A stretch of DNA of 11,567 nt from an uncultured Candidatus Saccharibacteria bacterium (GCA_903891235.1 CAITDW010000229.1:1-11567), one strand, 5' to 3'. Shown: positions 1 to 6,870, counted from the first letter of the stretch. The notes: generated by a model from the letters alone, not told the origin. Translations and numbers: made by a program.

Positions 1-330
1 ATAGCCAATAAATTTTATAAAGATAATCTTGGTAGTCTAATGTCTAAAAAGCCAGTCTGGAGTGTTGCTTTCATATTTTATGCTGTATTCATAATTGGAC
101 TAATGTACTTTGTTATCGTTCCTTCACTTTCTGAGAATGCAAGCATTACTAAGCTTTTAACTAGAGCAGCAATATTTGGATTCATAACCTATGCAACCTA
201 TGATTTAACTAACCTCGCAACATTAAAAAATTGGCCTAGAAATCTATCAATAGTAGATATGATTTGGGGCGTAGTATTATCTAGCCTAGTCTCAATTATT
301 ACGTTCGAACTAGCTAAAAGATTCTTCTAA
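1..330 (+). CDS. DUF2177 family membrane protein, 5'-truncated by window edge
   Basis: Small integral membrane protein of the DUF2177 type, whose function is unknown. The reading frame is open to base 1 and encodes IANKFYKDNLGSL before the first ATG at 40. That stretch matches the family pattern (an NFY...LG segment before the second membrane span), so the ATG at 40 is an internal Met and the real start lies upstream. The window holds 109 residues; the family is usually about 130, so roughly 20-30 N-terminal residues are missing. Visible features are three hydrophobic segments, the family signature YATYDLTNLATLKNWP, and a closing segment rich in V, L and I that ends in basic residues. The next gene starts 9 bases after the stop and encodes a DUF1295 protein. 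DUF2177 and DUF1295 genes are often neighbours, and in proteobacteria they lie near cyclopropane/furan fatty-acid modification genes, so a membrane-lipid role is possible but not shown here. Confidence 0.85.
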   Translation: MANKFYKDNLGSLMSKKPVWSVAFIFYAVFIIGLMYFVIVPSLSENASITKLLTRAAIFGFITYATYDLTNLATLKNWPRNLSIVDMIWGVVLSSLVSIITFELAKRFF

Positions 331-339
331 GGCCTGTAA

Positions 340-1107
340 ATGAGTCACTACTTCTTCTATTCCTTCATTGGTCTTCTCGTTTATATGAGCTCTCTATTTT
401 TAGTGTCTGTTATAACTAAAAAGAATTCTATTGCTGATGTTGGATATGGGATAGGTTTTATTGTCGTTGCGCTTATTAGTCTATTTCAAAATAATGCCCT
501 AACTTATCAGATAGTAATGACACTCTTGGTTTTACAATGGGGTCTTCGTTTGGCTCTTAGGATTGGCTCAAGAAACCTTAATAAGCCAGAAGACTTTAGG
601 TATGCTGAGTATCGTAAAAAATGGAAATTCTTTTATCTTAGAAGTTACTTTCAAATATTTATATTTCAAGGGATTATTATATATATAATTTCTCTTCCTG
701 TAATACTCTCAGATGTATATCCTAAAAAAGCTAATCTAGCAATTTTTTTAATTGGACTAGTCTTATGGATTGTCGGATATATTTTTGAGGCACTAGGAGA
801 TTATCAGCTAGATACATTCTTAAGATTAAAACATAAACCATCAAAATATATGTCTAAAGGTTTATGGTCAATAACAAGACATCCAAATTATTTTGGTGAA
901 GCAACTATGTGGTTTGGTATTTTTATTATCTCCCTATCTCTTTCTCAGTATGGTATTTATACGATTATCAGCCCAATCCTTATAACATTTCTACTGACTA
1001 AGGTTTCAGGTATTCCCATGGTAGAAAAAAGATGGAAAGATGACCCAGAGTGGAAAAAATACGCCGCTAAAACCCCAGCCTTTATACCTAGACTGACTAA
1101 AAAATAA
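340..1107 (+). CDS. DUF1295 family polytopic membrane protein (steroid 5-alpha-reductase C-terminal-like)
   Basis: A 255-residue membrane protein of the DUF1295 family, which shares its C-terminal fold with steroid 5-alpha reductases and isoprenylcysteine methyltransferases. Hydrophobic segments lie near residues 5-25, 35-50, 57-75, 104-124, 132-150 and 190-220. The signature is clear: WGLRLALRIGSRN (67-79), an EALGDYQ...F run at 150-160, and GLWSITRHPNYFGEA at 174-188, the conserved cytosolic loop that in related enzymes contributes to cofactor binding. The C-terminal P-x-x-E-K-R-W block (226-232) is also typical. Length is normal for the family. The start at 340 has a short AAGG sequence (329-332) overlapping the previous stop, at a suitable distance. 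It is probably co-transcribed with the DUF2177 gene. The actual substrate is unknown; an electron-transfer or lipid-modifying role is only inferred from the fold. Confidence 0.88.
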   Translation: MSHYFFYSFIGLLVYMSSLFLVSVITKKNSIADVGYGIGFIVVALISLFQNNALTYQIVMTLLVLQWGLRLALRIGSRNLNKPEDFRYAEYRKKWKFFYLRSYFQIFIFQGIIIYIISLPVILSDVYPKKANLAIFLIGLVLWIVGYIFEALGDYQLDTFLRLKHKPSKYMSKGLWSITRHPNYFGEATMWFGIFIISLSLSQYGIYTIISPILITFLLTKVSGIPMVEKRWKDDPEWKKYAAKTPAFIPRLTKK

Positions 1108-1136
1108 TTACAATTTATACAATTATATTGTATAAT
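1107..1136 (+). promoter_or_regulatory. Candidate sigma-70-type promoter for yebC-ruvCAB
   Basis: A perfect TATAAT at 1131-1136 is preceded, with an 18-bp spacer, by ATTACA (1107-1112, four of six matches to TTGACA). Transcription would start near 1143, giving a leader of about 26 bases and a partial ribosome site AGGTG (1159-1163) five bases before the yebC ATG. The region is very AT-rich, so the -35 assignment is weak, while the -10 is good. A perfect dyad overlaps the spacer and the -10. Confidence 0.55.
1115..1135. repeat. Perfect 9+9 bp inverted repeat over the yebC promoter
   Basis: The left arm TTATACAAT (1115-1123) and the right arm ATTGTATAA (1127-1135) are exact reverse complements separated by TAT. 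The dyad covers the spacer and most of the -10 hexamer of the yebC-ruvCAB promoter. That position would suit an operator for a dimeric repressor. It could also be chance in AT-rich DNA or a weak bidirectional hairpin after the DUF1295 gene. It has almost no G or C, and no T-run follows, so it is a poor intrinsic terminator. Confidence 0.5.
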
Positions 1137-1168
1137 AACAGATATAAACTAATTGATTAGGTGTAAAT

Positions 1169-1897
1169 ATGTCTGGACATTCTAAATGGTCAACAATCAA
1201 AAGACAAAAAGGTGCCAAGGATGCAGCAAGAGGGGCTGTATTCACTAAATTAAGTAATGCCATATCTGTTGCAGCTAAAAGTGGCGGAGATCCTGAAACT
1301 AATTTTGCGCTAAGGCTTGCAATTGATAAAGCCAAAGCTTCCAATATGCCACTCGCCAATATTCAAAGATCAATTGATAGAGGTAGTGGTAAACTTGGTG
1401 GCGCTATAATTCATGAAGTTATGTATGAAGGTTATGGTCCTAAAGGCGTCGCTATACTTGTAGAGGCAGCTACGGATAATATAAACCGAACCTTACCCGA
1501 TGTAAGGCTAGCATTTTCTAAACATGGTGGAAGAATTGCAGAGCAAGGAGCTGTATCCTTTCAATTTGATCGTAAGGGTTTAATTAGAATTAAGGGTCAG
1601 GGCGATGATTTAATGCTTCAGTTAATGGATATGGGTATTGATGATATAACCGACGAAGATGACGAAATGGTTATTTTCACTGACCCTAAGGAATTGGCAA
1701 TAATTCGTGACAAACTAAAAGATCAAGATATGCAAATACTAGAAGCTGAACTCATCTATGTTCCAAATAATACTATTTTAGTTGACGATAAGGATACTTC
1801 CGGCAAGATCATAAGATTAATGGATGCACTCGATGATATAGATGATGTTACTAATACTTTTACGAACTTCGAGATATCTCAAGAATTGGTAGATTAA
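1169..1897 (+). CDS. yebC: YebC/TACO1 family translation-associated factor
   Basis: A 242-residue YebC/TACO1 protein of normal length (the E. coli protein is about 246). The start at 1169 gives the invariant N terminus MSGHSKWSTIKRQKGAKDA, followed by ARGAVFTKLSNAI and the domain-1 run ALRLAIDKAKASNMP. Then come NIQRSIDRGSGK and YEGYGPKGVAILVEAATDN, a stretch diagnostic of the family, with HGGRIAEQGAVSFQFDRKG near residues 114-132. The family was long annotated as transcriptional regulators. The mitochondrial homologue TACO1 and more recent bacterial work point to a role at the ribosome, helping translation through difficult stretches such as polyproline. It is the first gene of a yebC-ruvC-ruvA-ruvB operon, an arrangement found in many bacteria; ruvC begins one base after its stop. 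Confidence 0.97.
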   Translation: MSGHSKWSTIKRQKGAKDAARGAVFTKLSNAISVAAKSGGDPETNFALRLAIDKAKASNMPLANIQRSIDRGSGKLGGAIIHEVMYEGYGPKGVAILVEAATDNINRTLPDVRLAFSKHGGRIAEQGAVSFQFDRKGLIRIKGQGDDLMLQLMDMGIDDITDEDDEMVIFTDPKELAIIRDKLKDQDMQILEAELIYVPNNTILVDDKDTSGKIIRLMDALDDIDDVTNTFTNFEISQELVD

Positions 1898-1898
1898 A

Positions 1899-2372
1899 AT
1901 GCGCATATTGGGTATTGACCCAGGTACTGGTATTTTAGGTTTTGGTATTGTCGATGTTGATAAAAATGGTAAATATAAAATGGTTGATGCTGGGGTTATA
2001 AGAACCTCATCTACCCAATCAGACTCAACTCGACTAAAAATAATCTACGATGAGCTTAAAGTAATAATCAATGAGAATAAACCTACTATTATGTCTGTTG
2101 AGAAATTATTCTTCGCACAAAACGTAACAACAGCAATGACTGTTTCACAGGCTAGGGGAGTAGTTTTATTGTTGGGTGAAAAAAGTAATATGGATTTATA
2201 TGAATTTACACCACTTCAAATTAAACAAGCAATGACTGGCTACGGAAGAGCAGATAAGAAGCAAATCCAAGAAATGGTAAGGATTTTATTAAATTTAAGT
2301 GAGGTTCCAAAACCGGATGATTGTGCAGATGCCTTAGCTGCTGCGATTGTTTGTGCGATGACTGTGAGATAA
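1899..2372 (+). CDS. ruvC: Crossover junction endodeoxyribonuclease RuvC
   Basis: RuvC is the Holliday-junction resolvase: a dimer that nicks two strands of the four-way junction in complex with RuvAB. The 157-residue protein has the RNase H-like fold signatures: MRILGIDPGTGILGFGIVD at the N terminus with catalytic Asp7, the second acidic residue Glu68 in MSVEKLFFAQN, and the C-terminal acidic pair Asp141 and Asp144 in DDCADALAAAI. All four metal-binding positions are present, so the enzyme should be active. Length is slightly below the E. coli protein (173), with the tail trimmed. The start is one base after the yebC stop and no convincing ribosome site is seen, which suggests translational coupling. 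The ruvA gene follows after 7 bases. Confidence 0.97.
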   Translation: MRILGIDPGTGILGFGIVDVDKNGKYKMVDAGVIRTSSTQSDSTRLKIIYDELKVIINENKPTIMSVEKLFFAQNVTTAMTVSQARGVVLLLGEKSNMDLYEFTPLQIKQAMTGYGRADKKQIQEMVRILLNLSEVPKPDDCADALAAAIVCAMTVR

Positions 2373-2379
2373 TGAATAT

Positions 2380-2967
2380 ATGATAGCAACAATTACTGGA
2401 AAAGTGACTGAAAAAATTGATGATTTAATTATCATAGAAGCCTTTGGAGTAGGCTATGGAATATATGTTACTTTCGAGGACTTTGGATCTAGTAAGATTG
2501 ATAGTCAGATAAGGGTATATATCTATGATCATATAAAAGAAAATCTCCATGACTTATTTGGTTTTAAAAAACTAGAAACAAAAAAATTATTTGAACAGTT
2601 ATTGTCAGTTAATGGTGTTGGTCCAAAAATGGCGCTTAGCGTACTGAATATAGATGGCGCTCTGGACGTAAGAGCCGCTATAGCAAACGGGGACACGTCA
2701 ATGATATCAAGAGCCAATGGAGTAGGCAAAAGACTAGCAGAGCGCATTGTAGTTGATTTAAAGGATAAGGTTGGTCTTGGCAGTATTGATATTAGTGATA
2801 CAGGAATATTTAGAAGTGAAAACAGTTATATTAATGATGAGGCGACTCAGGCATTAATCAGTCTTGGTTATTCGCAGAATGATGCCTTTAACGCAGTTAA
2901 GGATATAGATAAAAATCTTCCGTTATCTGATCAAATAAAAATCGCACTTCGAGGTGTTAAAAAATGA
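2380..2967 (+). CDS. ruvA: Holliday junction branch-migration protein RuvA
   Basis: RuvA binds four-way junctions as a tetramer and loads the RuvB motor. The 195-residue protein has the full three-domain plan: an N-terminal OB fold (about 1-62, MIATITGKV...VGYGIYV, then YDHIKENLHDLFGF), a middle domain with two helix-hairpin-helix motifs (LLSVNGVGPKMALSVL at 74-89 and ISRANGVGKRLAERIVVDLK at 109-128), a short linker, and a C-terminal RuvB-binding domain (about 152-194, NDEATQALISLGYSQNDAF). The TGA stop overlaps the ruvB ATG in an ATGA arrangement, typical of coupled translation. This in-frame use of TGA as a stop shows that UGA is not reassigned here. Confidence 0.97.
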   Translation: MIATITGKVTEKIDDLIIIEAFGVGYGIYVTFEDFGSSKIDSQIRVYIYDHIKENLHDLFGFKKLETKKLFEQLLSVNGVGPKMALSVLNIDGALDVRAAIANGDTSMISRANGVGKRLAERIVVDLKDKVGLGSIDISDTGIFRSENSYINDEATQALISLGYSQNDAFNAVKDIDKNLPLSDQIKIALRGVKK

Positions 2968-3986
2968 TTGATAGAATAGTTAACACTACAGTAGATGACA
3001 AAGCGGAAGATAAGGAATTTGAACAATCCTTAAGGCCTCACAATTTTGATAATTATATCGGCCAAGAAAAATTAAAAGCTAACTTAAAACTTGCCATTAA
3101 AGCTGCCAAAAAAAGACAAGAAACTCTCGACCATATACTTTTATATGGCCCACCCGGACTAGGTAAGACAACAATGGCGAGTGTTATTTCAAATGAAATG
3201 GGTTCAGCTCTTAGAATAACGAGCGGTCCTGCAATTGAAAGGGCAGGTGATCTCGCTAGCTTAATCACTAGTCTTCAGGATGGTGACATCTTATTTATTG
3301 ATGAAATACACAGACTAAATAGAGTTGTCGAAGAAGTTCTTTATAGTGCTATGGAAGATTTTAAGCTTGATATTATGCTTGGCAAAGGACCAAGTGCCAG
3401 GAGTATTAGGCTTGACCTTCCAAAATTTACAATTATTGGTGCAACAACGAAAACTGGATCGTTAGCATCTCCATTGAGAGATAGGTTTGGCATGATACAT
3501 CGTCTTGAATTTTATGATCCAAGTGAGATTCAAGAAATTATTAAAAGGGCAGCCGAAATTTTAAATGTCAAAATAGATAACCAGGCGAGTGAGGAGCTCG
3601 CAAGCCGATCCAGATTAACTCCTAGAATAGCTAATCGGTTACTAAAAAGAGTTAGAGATTACGCAGATGTTAATGGAGATGGAATGATTAATCAATCATT
3701 AAGTCTTAAAGCACTTGAACTATTAGACATCGATGATAAGGGACTCGATGTAGCTGATCGCTTACTCTTACATTCTATAATTGAGAATTATGATGGTGGT
3801 CCAGTCGGAGTTGAAACAATTAGTGCTTTAATCTCAGAAGATAGGCAAACTATTGAAGATTTTATTGAACCTTATCTTTTGCAGATTGGTTATTTACAAA
3901 GAACTCTTAGAGGAAGAAAGGTTACTACTAAAGGCTATCAGCATCTAGGGTTAAAAAATACCAAAAATAATCTAGAATTAATTTAA
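2964..3986 (+). CDS. ruvB: Holliday junction branch-migration ATPase RuvB
   Basis: RuvB is the hexameric AAA+ motor that drives branch migration with RuvA. The protein is 340 residues, normal for the family. In order it shows the entry motif LRPHNFDNYIGQEKLK (23-38), Walker A GPPGLGKT (62-69), the RuvA-contacting beta-hairpin region (about 130-150), Walker B ILFIDEIHRL (109-118), sensor 1 GATTKTGSLASPL (159-171) followed by the arginine-finger segment RDRFG (172-176), sensor 2 TPRIANRLLKRVRDYA (219-234), and the winged-helix DNA-binding domain (about 260-332, GGPVGVETISALI...EPYLLQIGYLQRT). All key residues are present. The gene overlaps ruvA by 4 bases. Its last 9 bases overlap the 3' end of the convergent pilin-like gene. 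Confidence 0.97.
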   Translation: MIDRIVNTTVDDKAEDKEFEQSLRPHNFDNYIGQEKLKANLKLAIKAAKKRQETLDHILLYGPPGLGKTTMASVISNEMGSALRITSGPAIERAGDLASLITSLQDGDILFIDEIHRLNRVVEEVLYSAMEDFKLDIMLGKGPSARSIRLDLPKFTIIGATTKTGSLASPLRDRFGMIHRLEFYDPSEIQEIIKRAAEILNVKIDNQASEELASRSRLTPRIANRLLKRVRDYADVNGDGMINQSLSLKALELLDIDDKGLDVADRLLLHSIIENYDGGPVGVETISALISEDRQTIEDFIEPYLLQIGYLQRTLRGRKVTTKGYQHLGLKNTKNNLELI

Positions 3987-4436
3987 ACTACTTTTTGTAT
4001 ATTTACCACCACCCTCAAGCTTAACCGTTAACATATACGCAGAACACTTAACTTGTTTATTATCACATGCTGAACCAGTTAATGATTTAACACTATAAGA
4101 AATATGGTTAATCTTAGGGGTAGCAGTTATGAATGAATTATTACTAGACGGATCAACAAGAATAGATTGGTCTAAATATGGCATCATACTACTCATCCAA
4201 TTATTATTATTTAAATTAGATAATGTTGGATAGACATTATTGTCCGCATAATATTGCTCTAAATCTTTTTGTAAATTATCTATACTTGTTCTTCTGAAAT
4301 TATTGCGATTTTTTTGACTAACTCCATTATGTGCAACAATAATAATCCCTAGTAAAATTAGTATAAAAACTGCCACGAGTATTAATTCTAAGTATATAAA
4401 TGAGGTTTGATTGAATAATTTCTTTTTCTGCTTCAT
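3978..4436 (-). CDS. Type IV pilin-like protein with a non-canonical prepilin signal
   Basis: A 152-residue secreted or membrane-anchored pilin-like protein. The N terminus has a short basic leader (MKQKKKLFNQTS), then FIYLELILVAVFILILLGIIIV, which aligns with the class III/type IVa signal: cleavage after Ser12 would place Phe at +1 and Glu17 at +5, as in GFTLIE-type pilins, but with Ser instead of Gly at -1. After the hydrophobic helix come a polar alpha segment and the motif YYADNNVYPTL (62-72), common in bacterial pseudopilins. An Asn-rich loop and Cys124/Cys131 near the end could form the C-terminal disulphide loop, followed by YMLTVKLEGGGKYT. The gene lies 37 bases after the GspE/PilB-like gene on the same strand and probably shares its transcript. 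No clear ribosome site is visible. The role (minor pilin, pseudopilin or competence pilin) cannot be settled from sequence. Confidence 0.8.
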   Translation of the reverse strand: MKQKKKLFNQTSFIYLELILVAVFILILLGIIIVAHNGVSQKNRNNFRRTSIDNLQKDLEQYYADNNVYPTLSNLNNNNWMSSMMPYLDQSILVDPSSNNSFITATPKINHISYSVKSLTGSACDNKQVKCSAYMLTVKLEGGGKYTKSSLN

Positions 4437-4473
4437 GATTTAAAGCTACACTTTCATAGATAAGTTTTCAATA

Positions 4474-5742
4474 TTATACATCTTTATAGTCTATTAAGCC
4501 TCTTAGGCATTTTATTAATGCATCAGTCCTTAAGTTTATCTGATTAGTTTTTTTATAATAATCCTCAATATCACCTGAATTAATGTTATCAGTACTGTGA
4601 ATGAATTTATTGATTGAATATTTTGAAAAATCTATTAATTCAACTTTATTAATTTTATCAATATAACCTGTTTGATTGCAGTAATTACAGCCATTAGATT
4701 TACTTCTATATAAAATTAAGGAATCCTTTGTGCTATTTAAATCAGCGATATCCTGTCCAAGCCCAGACATTTTCGCCTTTGATTCTAGTTTATTTATCTC
4801 TGTAAAATCCTTAACTCCAAGTCTTAGTCTAATCTTATCAAGATCTGTTTTAGGCAAATCAAATGACTGCCTACAATATCGACAGAGTTTCTGGACTTCC
4901 TTTTGATATATTACAAGACTAAGATTAACTAACTCTATTTTTTCCTTTATGGATAGTAGTAAATTTAAAAGACTGATTATATCTAAAGAGACCAATGACA
5001 TATAAACTTGCTTATTTTTACTAATTTGAGCAGCCTCATGAATCACCTCAGAGTCTTTTATGTTGGAAATAAAAATCGTTTTTGGATTTTGATTATTTAG
5101 CAACCTTAACCTTTCATAATCTGCTAGGTTTAATCCTGATAAAGTTGGATCAATCCTTATTTTTATGGAGCTAACTAGATTATTTTCAATTTCTTGTCCA
5201 ATGCTTGCAAATAATGAGTCTGAAAAATCTAGTTGTTTGGAAATATAAACTAATGTCTTAACCAAATTCTTATTATTTGAGCCTGCGACAATTGTTAGAC
5301 CATTGTGTTTTTGTAAGTGTTTGCTGAATATGTAGAGGTTATCTCCCCAAAGTCCTAGGCTTATTAAATCTGTTTTTTCCGATTGATTATTATTCAGTTT
5401 AAGAACTATTTTTTGACCTCCAATGATTGGGACGATTGACATATCAATTTCATTATTTTGAACGTTCTTTATGCGAATTTTCTTATCAATAGGTTTTTTG
5501 CTATCAGTCTTTGATAATTTAAATTCTCGATGTATGTATTCAATCATTGGCTGGAATATGGCGATTGGTAATTTTGTTCCAATATCTAGATTATTACCAA
5601 CTCGATACCGAATTAATAAATAAAGTTCTCTTGGCTCAATGTGGACATAAGTTGCACCAAGCTTATTACCTTTAATAATAATATGCTCAATACTAGTTGA
5701 TATCATCTTATCTGATTTTATTTTATTTGAATCACCACCCAT
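4474..5742 (-). CDS. Degenerate GspE/PilB-like protein, probable pseudo-ATPase
   Basis: A 422-residue protein related to type IV pilus/type II secretion assembly ATPases (GspE/PilB), without the N-terminal regulatory domain. Residues 14-50 match the family entry (IEHIIIKGNKLGATYVHIEP, then LLIRYRVGN). GLTIVAG (148-154) marks the Walker A strand, but the loop reads SNNKNLVKT instead of PTGSGKTTT, with Leu160 where the catalytic Lys should be. The Asp-box region (177-186) lacks EDPVE. NPKTIFISNIKD (219-230) stands in for DPDVIMVGEIRD, losing the Walker B Glu. The His box reads MSLVSLD, without His. The PilB-type zinc-binding pair is kept: CRYC (287-290) and GCNYCNQTGY (351-360). The fold therefore seems preserved while ATP hydrolysis looks unlikely. 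A later Met13 is a possible alternative start. It is the first gene of a two-gene minus-strand unit with the pilin-like gene, and it diverges from recA. Confidence 0.8.
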   Translation of the reverse strand: MGGDSNKIKSDKMISTSIEHIIIKGNKLGATYVHIEPRELYLLIRYRVGNNLDIGTKLPIAIFQPMIEYIHREFKLSKTDSKKPIDKKIRIKNVQNNEIDMSIVPIIGGQKIVLKLNNNQSEKTDLISLGLWGDNLYIFSKHLQKHNGLTIVAGSNNKNLVKTLVYISKQLDFSDSLFASIGQEIENNLVSSIKIRIDPTLSGLNLADYERLRLLNNQNPKTIFISNIKDSEVIHEAAQISKNKQVYMSLVSLDIISLLNLLLSIKEKIELVNLSLVIYQKEVQKLCRYCRQSFDLPKTDLDKIRLRLGVKDFTEINKLESKAKMSGLGQDIADLNSTKDSLILYRSKSNGCNYCNQTGYIDKINKVELIDFSKYSINKFIHSTDNINSGDIEDYYKKTNQINLRTDALIKCLRGLIDYKDV

Positions 5743-5774
5743 ATTATTAACATTATATAAGAAAAAGAGTATTA

Positions 5775-5802
5775 ACTATATACATCTTTTTCTAACGGTC
5801 AA
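5775..5802 (-). promoter_or_regulatory. Candidate promoter for the PilB-like/pilin-like operon
   Basis: On the minus strand, TTGACC (5802 to 5797) and TATAGT (5780 to 5775) each match five of six consensus positions with a 16-bp spacer. Transcription would begin near 5768, about 26 bases before the ATG at 5742. The -35 lies just upstream of the recA -10, so the two divergent promoters share DNA and polymerase binding may be mutually exclusive. Confidence 0.55.
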
Positions 5803-5808
5803 TTATTT

Positions 5809-5817
5809 TGATATAAT
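5809..5817 (+). promoter_or_regulatory. Extended -10 promoter for recA
   Basis: TGATATAAT is an exact TGnTATAAT extended -10 element, which can work without a good -35; none better than three of six matches is visible at 16-18 bp. The start of transcription would be near 5824, leaving a leader of about 31 bases. I see no LexA-type box (neither CTGT-N8-ACAG nor GAAC-N4-GTTC) between 5743 and 5854. Confidence 0.6.
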
Positions 5818-5842
5818 ATGGATAGAAAATCAAATACCTTGA

Positions 5843-5848
5843 GGGAGG
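5843..5848 (+). promoter_or_regulatory. Strong ribosome binding site of recA
   Basis: GGGAGG, within the longer GAGGGAGGAA at 5841-5850, sits 6 bases before the recA ATG. It is by far the best Shine-Dalgarno sequence in the window; most neighbouring genes have weak or no recognisable site. It fixes the recA start at 5855 and suggests efficient constitutive translation. Confidence 0.85.
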
Positions 5849-5854
5849 AATATA

Positions 5855-6856
5855 ATGGCAAATGATAAAAAGATTAATGAAGGTAAAAATAAGGCTCTAG
5901 GTTTAGCGCTTGAAACTATTGAAAAACAATTTGGGAAGGGATCTATTATGAAACTTGGCGAAAACCAATTCGCTAAAGTAGAAACGATCCCAACGGGGAG
6001 CCTGAGTTTAGATTTAGCACTAGGAGGAGGATTACCAAAAGGTAGAATAATAGAAATTTATGGACCAGAGAGTTCAGGAAAAACTACACTTACCTTGCAT
6101 GCAATTGCAGAAATACAAAAGCAAGGTGGAACAGCTGCCTTTATCGACGCTGAACACGCACTAGATCCAACATATGCAAAAAAAATAGGCGTTGATACAG
6201 ATAATTTATTGCTTTCACAGCCTGATAACGGTGAGCAAGCACTTGAAATCACTGAAACCTTAGTTAGGTCAAATGCCGTAGATCTAATTGTTGTAGACTC
6301 TGTTGCAGCATTGGTCCCAAGAGCTGAAATCGAAGGCGAAATGGGAGATTCTCACATGGGTCTTCAGGCTAGACTAATGAGCCAGGCTCTACGAAAATTA
6401 ACTGGAGTTATTTCTAGGTCAAATACAACAGTAATATTTATTAATCAAATTAGAATGAAGATTGGTGTCATGTTTGGTAATCCTGAGACCACTACTGGTG
6501 GTAATGCACTTAAGTTCTACGCCAGTGTTAGAATGGATATTCGACGCATCTCTCAAATTAAGCAGGGTGACCAAGCTATTGGTAATCGAACGAGAGTAAA
6601 AGTGGTCAAAAACAAGATCGCTCCTCCATTCCGTGAAGCCGAATTTGATATTATGTTTAATGAAGGCATATCTAAGAGTGGAGATATCCTTGATCTAGCA
6701 GTTAGTAAAGATATAGTTGAAAAATCTGGTGCGTGGTTTGCCTATAATAATGAAAAAATAGGTCAAGGACGTGAAGCATCTAAAGCCTATCTAAATAAAA
6801 ATCCTAAAGTTATGGAAGAGATTTCTCTGAAAATTAGAAAAGCTGTTACTCAATAA
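5855..6856 (+). CDS. recA: Recombinase RecA
   Basis: RecA forms ATP-dependent filaments on single-stranded DNA and catalyses homologous pairing and strand exchange. The 333-residue protein has a canonical core: the N-terminal polymerisation helix with ALETIEKQFGKGSIM (18-32), Walker A GPESSGKT (70-77), the catalytic-glutamate segment FIDAEHALDP (96-105), Walker B DLIVVDSVAALVPRAE (143-158), the L1 region GEMGDSHMGLQARLMSQALR (161-180), and the L2 region with INQIRMKIGVMFGNPETTTGG (196-216). The C-terminal domain (about 270-333) is short and lacks the long acidic tail seen in E. coli RecA. It has a strong ribosome site and its own extended -10 promoter, and recX follows after 14 bases. No SOS operator is apparent, so damage induction by a classic LexA is not supported by this sequence. 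Confidence 0.98.
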   Translation: MANDKKINEGKNKALGLALETIEKQFGKGSIMKLGENQFAKVETIPTGSLSLDLALGGGLPKGRIIEIYGPESSGKTTLTLHAIAEIQKQGGTAAFIDAEHALDPTYAKKIGVDTDNLLLSQPDNGEQALEITETLVRSNAVDLIVVDSVAALVPRAEIEGEMGDSHMGLQARLMSQALRKLTGVISRSNTTVIFINQIRMKIGVMFGNPETTTGGNALKFYASVRMDIRRISQIKQGDQAIGNRTRVKVVKNKIAPPFREAEFDIMFNEGISKSGDILDLAVSKDIVEKSGAWFAYNNEKIGQGREASKAYLNKNPKVMEEISLKIRKAVTQ

Positions 6857-6870
6857 ATATAAAGAACATC

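Noticed and set aside
1108..1140. Intrinsic terminator after the DUF1295 gene
   Set aside because: The dyad there is almost free of G and C and no T-run follows, so it would be too weak; its position on the yebC -10 favours an operator reading.
1123..1359. Minus-strand open frame over the start of yebC
   Set aside because: It lies antisense to the strongly conserved N terminus of YebC and resembles no family; it is a shadow frame.
2372..2383. ATG at 2372 overlapping the ruvC stop as the ruvA start
   Set aside because: It reaches an in-frame TGA after only three codons; the ATG at 2380 gives the normal RuvA N terminus.
5752..5757. A minus-strand TATAAT only 9 bases from the PilB-like ATG, suggesting a leaderless transcript
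   Set aside because: It has no -35, while TTGACC-N16-TATAGT slightly upstream fits much better; the closer hexamer is common by chance in this AT-rich gap.
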